In this document: positions 61,874 through 64,000 of the stretch, in pieces
Layout: each line of letters begins with the position of its first letter
How positions within the stretch are numbered: position 1 is the first letter of the stretch
The notes under the pieces: generated by a model
Databases searched by the model: none
What the model was told of the DNA's origin: nothing
The model's input: the letters and a program-made list of their open reading frames with translations, nothing else
NCBI GenBank assembly: GCA_963775295.1
Contig: CAVZIK010000006.1
Span: 868,001-932,000, forward strand
Length of the DNA stretch: 64,000 nt
Reading direction: 5' to 3'
DNA from: JAMDEO01 sp963775295
Lineage (GTDB): Bacteria > Actinomycetota > Thermoleophilia > RBG-16-64-13
Position numbers and translations under genes: made by a program

Positions 61874-62359
61874 CTAATCGGTCAGGTCTTCGTTCCTCGC
61901 GGCGACAAACCGGGTCAAGGCCGCCGCCACCTCGGGCGCCGGGCCACATTCCTGCACGCGCTCCGCGGTGGCTTCGGCGAGTTCCTCATGCTCTCCCAAG
62001 ATCGCGAAGCCACGTTGGTCTATGGCTTCCGCGTAAAGACGTATGGCGGTCGAGTAGCTGTGAACAGCCCGTCGGATGTCACCCTCTCCCTCGCGCAGCC
62101 GCCCTTCGAGCGCGCGTAGGTCGGCGAGCATGAGGCAACGCTCGAGGTCGAGCGAGCCCCCGAGCCAGAGAAGGGAGCGCAGGCTATCGAATGAAAGCGG
62201 TTCGAGCGCTTTGAGGCTCAACCCGACGAAACGCTCCGCGGCTTCGTCCAGGGTCGATTGGGCCCGGTCGTAGTCTCCTGCTTCAGCGCGGCCGAGAATG
62301 AATGCCACCATGCGGGCGAATGTTTCAATGGCTCGTTCGAAGTAGTCTCTCTGGGGCAT
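61874..62359 (-). CDS. Helical repeat-like protein (DUF6483-like, 161 aa)
   Basis: Starts QRDYFERAIETFARMVAFILG and continues with TPR-like amphipathic helices (AEAGDYDRAQSTLDEAAERFVG, IRRAVHSYSTAIRLYAEAID). Similar small proteins are annotated as DUF6483; the function is unknown. TATACT lies six bases upstream of the ATG and no ribosome site is present, so the message is likely leaderless. Confidence 0.72.
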   Translation of the reverse strand: MPQRDYFERAIETFARMVAFILGRAEAGDYDRAQSTLDEAAERFVGLSLKALEPLSFDSLRSLLWLGGSLDLERCLMLADLRALEGRLREGEGDIRRAVHSYSTAIRLYAEAIDQRGFAILGEHEELAEATAERVQECGPAPEVAAALTRFVAARNEDLTD

Positions 62360-62468
62360 GCAACCAGTATAGTCTTCGCGGTCCTAGGAGCCTTGCTTGC
62401 CGTCCTTGGCATTATTCTCTCGGACTCTAGACTCTGCGATCCTGCGACTCAGGTCGGTTGGAAGCCGC

Positions 62469-62740
62469 CTACTGACGGAGGATGTATAGAATCCTCTCCT
62501 GCCTGCAAGGCTCCAGTTCCTTCCCAAAGTCCACCGACATGGCGCCGCCGATGGGGTGCACCCCTGCGCTTCGCAAACCCCGCAAAGTGCACCGGTGGCG
62601 ACCGTCGGGGTCAAACGTCTGGACGGCGTAGCTGATCAACTCCGTCGCCTGGGGATTCGCTGCTCGAATGATCATTCGCGCTGCTTGGAGCCGTTGCTGT
62701 ACGCCCGGGGGGAACTCTGCGATGTACTCGTCCACGGATA
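62469..62740 (-). pseudogene. DUF1801-like (YdhG) protein, decayed
   Basis: The frame contains ISVDEYIAEFPPGVQQRLQAARMII and ANPQATELISYAVQTF, matching the N-terminal half of DUF1801. The next stretch, which should be hydrophobic beta strands, fits only in another frame, and the family returns as HPIGGAMSVDFGKELEPC in the first frame. No credible start codon lies at the domain edge. Most likely frameshifted twice; sequencing error is not excluded. Confidence 0.5.
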
Positions 62741-62937
62741 TTGTGGTCGATCGATCGGCCGCATTTCGAACCTGACCCTTGTCTTCAGTCGGGTGCGTAT
62801 GATTGCCGAGCCCACGTATTAGCCGCAATAGCTACTTCCTTCCGAGGTTCTAAACATCCTGTAGTCGCGGGCGGGTGTTTATCGCGACGCAGTTTCGGCA
62901 AGAGCCTAGGTGCGAGAAGAGTAGGAGAGTGGTCGTC

Positions 62938-63091
62938 ATGCCTCAGAGGGAACCAGAGGAAACGTGGGATGAACAAGTACTCGACGAGAAGATCCTCTGC
63001 GTGTCGGGGAACTCGAAGGCAAAAAGGTGCGGGTCGCGGTTGGGAGAACGCGGCCGAAGCCTGGGCCCACATAGACGCGGCGACTCCGTGA
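62938..63091 (+). pseudogene. Possible frameshifted small gene upstream of rubrerythrin
   Basis: An ATG with AGGAGAG eight bases upstream begins PQREPEETWDEQVLDEKIL. Coding-looking sequence continues in a second frame (ELEGKKVRVAVG) and then a third (ENAAEAWAHIDAATP). This looks like a small gene broken by two shifts, but no family is recognised. Confidence 0.35.
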
Positions 63092-63130
63092 TAGGACCAC
63101 ACAGGACTCAACGGACAGGAGAGGACGACG

Positions 63131-63679
63131 ATGAGAGACGTGACTCAACAAAACATGATCAATGCCTTCGGAGGCGAGAGCATGGCAAATATGCGCTACC
63201 TGCATTTTGCCCAACGGGCCGAGAGGGAGGAACTGGTCCACACTGCCCGGCTATTCACGGCCATAGCGTTCGCGGAATATCTGCACGCCGGCGATCACTA
63301 CAAGGAACTGCGAAATCTCGACGGAGGTTTCGTGGCTACCAGCATGGGTGCTTTCGGGCCGGGAAACACGGCCAAGAACCTGGGCCTAGCGATCGCGGGC
63401 GAGACTTACGAGGTGGAGGAGATGTATCCGGCGTTCATGGAAGTCGCCAAGCTGCAGGGTGAAAAGAGTGCCTACAGGAGCTTCGATTGGTCGTACCAGA
63501 CGGAGAAAATGCATAAGGCCTTGTTCGAGAAGGCGAAACAGAATGTCGACAAGGGCCAGGACGCCGACCTGGGCGTTATCCAGGTCTGCGAGGTCTGCGG
63601 CTACACGGTCGAGGGCGAAGCGCCCGAGGAATGCCCGGTGTGCGGCGCCTCGAAGGACAAGTTCACGGCCTTCGAGTAA
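63131..63679 (+). CDS. rbr: Rubrerythrin
   Basis: A 182-aa non-haem diiron peroxidase that reduces hydrogen peroxide in the cytoplasm of anaerobes. Seen: glutamates of the four-helix bundle in FGGESMANMRY, FAEYLHAGDHY, GETYEVEEMYPAF and YQTEKMHKALFEKA (two ExxH motifs), then a C-terminal rubredoxin domain, VCEVCGYTV and CPVCGASKDKF. AGGAGAGG precedes the ATG. Its electrons would come from rubredoxin or ferredoxin reductases not found here. Confidence 0.95.
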   Translation: MRDVTQQNMINAFGGESMANMRYLHFAQRAEREELVHTARLFTAIAFAEYLHAGDHYKELRNLDGGFVATSMGAFGPGNTAKNLGLAIAGETYEVEEMYPAFMEVAKLQGEKSAYRSFDWSYQTEKMHKALFEKAKQNVDKGQDADLGVIQVCEVCGYTVEGEAPEECPVCGASKDKFTAFE

Positions 63680-63958
63680 GCTCCCCGTGCGGTACCGGCT
63701 GCCTCTTGACCGCATGAGTTGGGCGGGAGACGCTCCCGACCGAGATCACTTCCAACTTGGTGGTGGAGGGAAAGCATCGCGGAGACGCGATACGGTCGGC
63801 CCAAGGCCGGCACGGTCGCTCGGGTGCAAAGCTTCGCCTGGGAGACTGAGCCCGTTCCGCTTCCAACTGACCCCGATGAAAGCCGGTAGTATTCCTGGGA
63901 CTATCAAATGTGCGCCCTACGAGACGACAGAACCACGACACCGGGGGAGGCATCCACC

Positions 63959-64000
63959 ATGCGTAGCGACGAGGTGACATTGGGGCCTGCGCGAGCTCCA
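63959..64000 (+). CDS. ilvD: Dihydroxy-acid dehydratase, first 14 codons
   Basis: An ATG with GGGGGAGG eight bases upstream begins MRSDEVTLGPARAP, matching the IlvD start MRSDxxKxGxERAPHR. It runs off the right edge. The 279-base upstream region shows no T-box or attenuator pattern, but has two small hairpins and TAGTAT at 63887-63892 as a possible -10 box. Branched-chain amino acid synthesis. Confidence 0.72.
   Translation, partial: MRSDEVTLGPARAP

Noticed and set aside
63680..63958. Possible T-box or attenuator upstream of ilvD
   Set aside because: No T-box consensus, no leader peptide with branched-chain codons; only two small hairpins without U-runs.

Overview
The window looks like a piece of a GC-rich (about 60%) chromosome from a deep-branching, probably moderately anaerobic or facultative actinobacterium. 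This is inferred from four things. Several genes carry a -10 box about 5-7 bases before the start codon and no Shine-Dalgarno site, so they look leaderless. Secreted proteins carry Ser/Thr-rich linkers. GTG and TTG starts are common. A full 14-subunit NDH-1 sits beside ferredoxin-dependent 2-oxoacid oxidoreductase, cytochrome bd and rubrerythrin. No rRNA, tRNA, CRISPR array, insertion sequence or phage gene was seen, and the exact class cannot be fixed from the sequence alone.

Layout. 1-3.2 kb: the end of a pyruvate/2-oxoacid:ferredoxin oxidoreductase operon (porG-porD-porA, minus strand), then a crotonase and an acyl-CoA dehydrogenase. 3.4-7.5 kb: NlpC/P60 hydrolase, a 32-aa membrane peptide, a stand-alone homocysteine methyltransferase module, a STAS protein and lgt. 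7.5-12.6 kb: a sugar-type ABC transporter (minus strand) whose first permease carries an unusual extracellular beta-sandwich-like insert. 12.8-28.1 kb: two small conserved genes and the nuoA-N operon with fused nuoCD. 28.2-36.2 kb: transketolase, HAD phosphatase, a DUF2769-like Cys-rich protein, cydAB, a Rieske protein, a creatinase-fold protein and a dead dhaK fragment.

36.2-43.3 kb is the most unusual part: an arsenic-associated island. It holds a radical SAM/SPASM protein with an AbrB-type N-terminus, divergent to ACR3 and arsM. A separate operon follows, encoding an HdrA-N-like Cys protein, a 2[4Fe-4S] ferredoxin, a fusion of a DGC (putative zinc-binding) domain with a lipoyl-carrier GcvH domain, two more DGC proteins and ArsR. 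A C-GCAxxG-C-C protein lies just downstream. Three promoters (radical SAM gene, DGC/lipoyl operon, and an MFS exporter 10 kb away at 51-52 kb) share a GCGTAWAASCG element beginning inside the -35 box. This suggests one regulon and a dithiol/redox relay linked to arsenic or a related thiophilic oxyanion.

43.8-64 kb: an orphan branched-chain-type binding protein, D-2-hydroxyacid dehydrogenase, lipoprotein protease, rhodanese, 3-methyladenine glycosylase, phosphoribosyltransferase plus hydrolase pair, GNAT, flavin-binding protein, MFS, nitroreductase, an ABC-2 exporter, PBP1A, a VanW/G5 protein, a SpoIIE phosphatase plus pseudo-receiver followed by a wrecked KaiC-like ATPase, several decaying small genes, rubrerythrin, and the first codons of ilvD.
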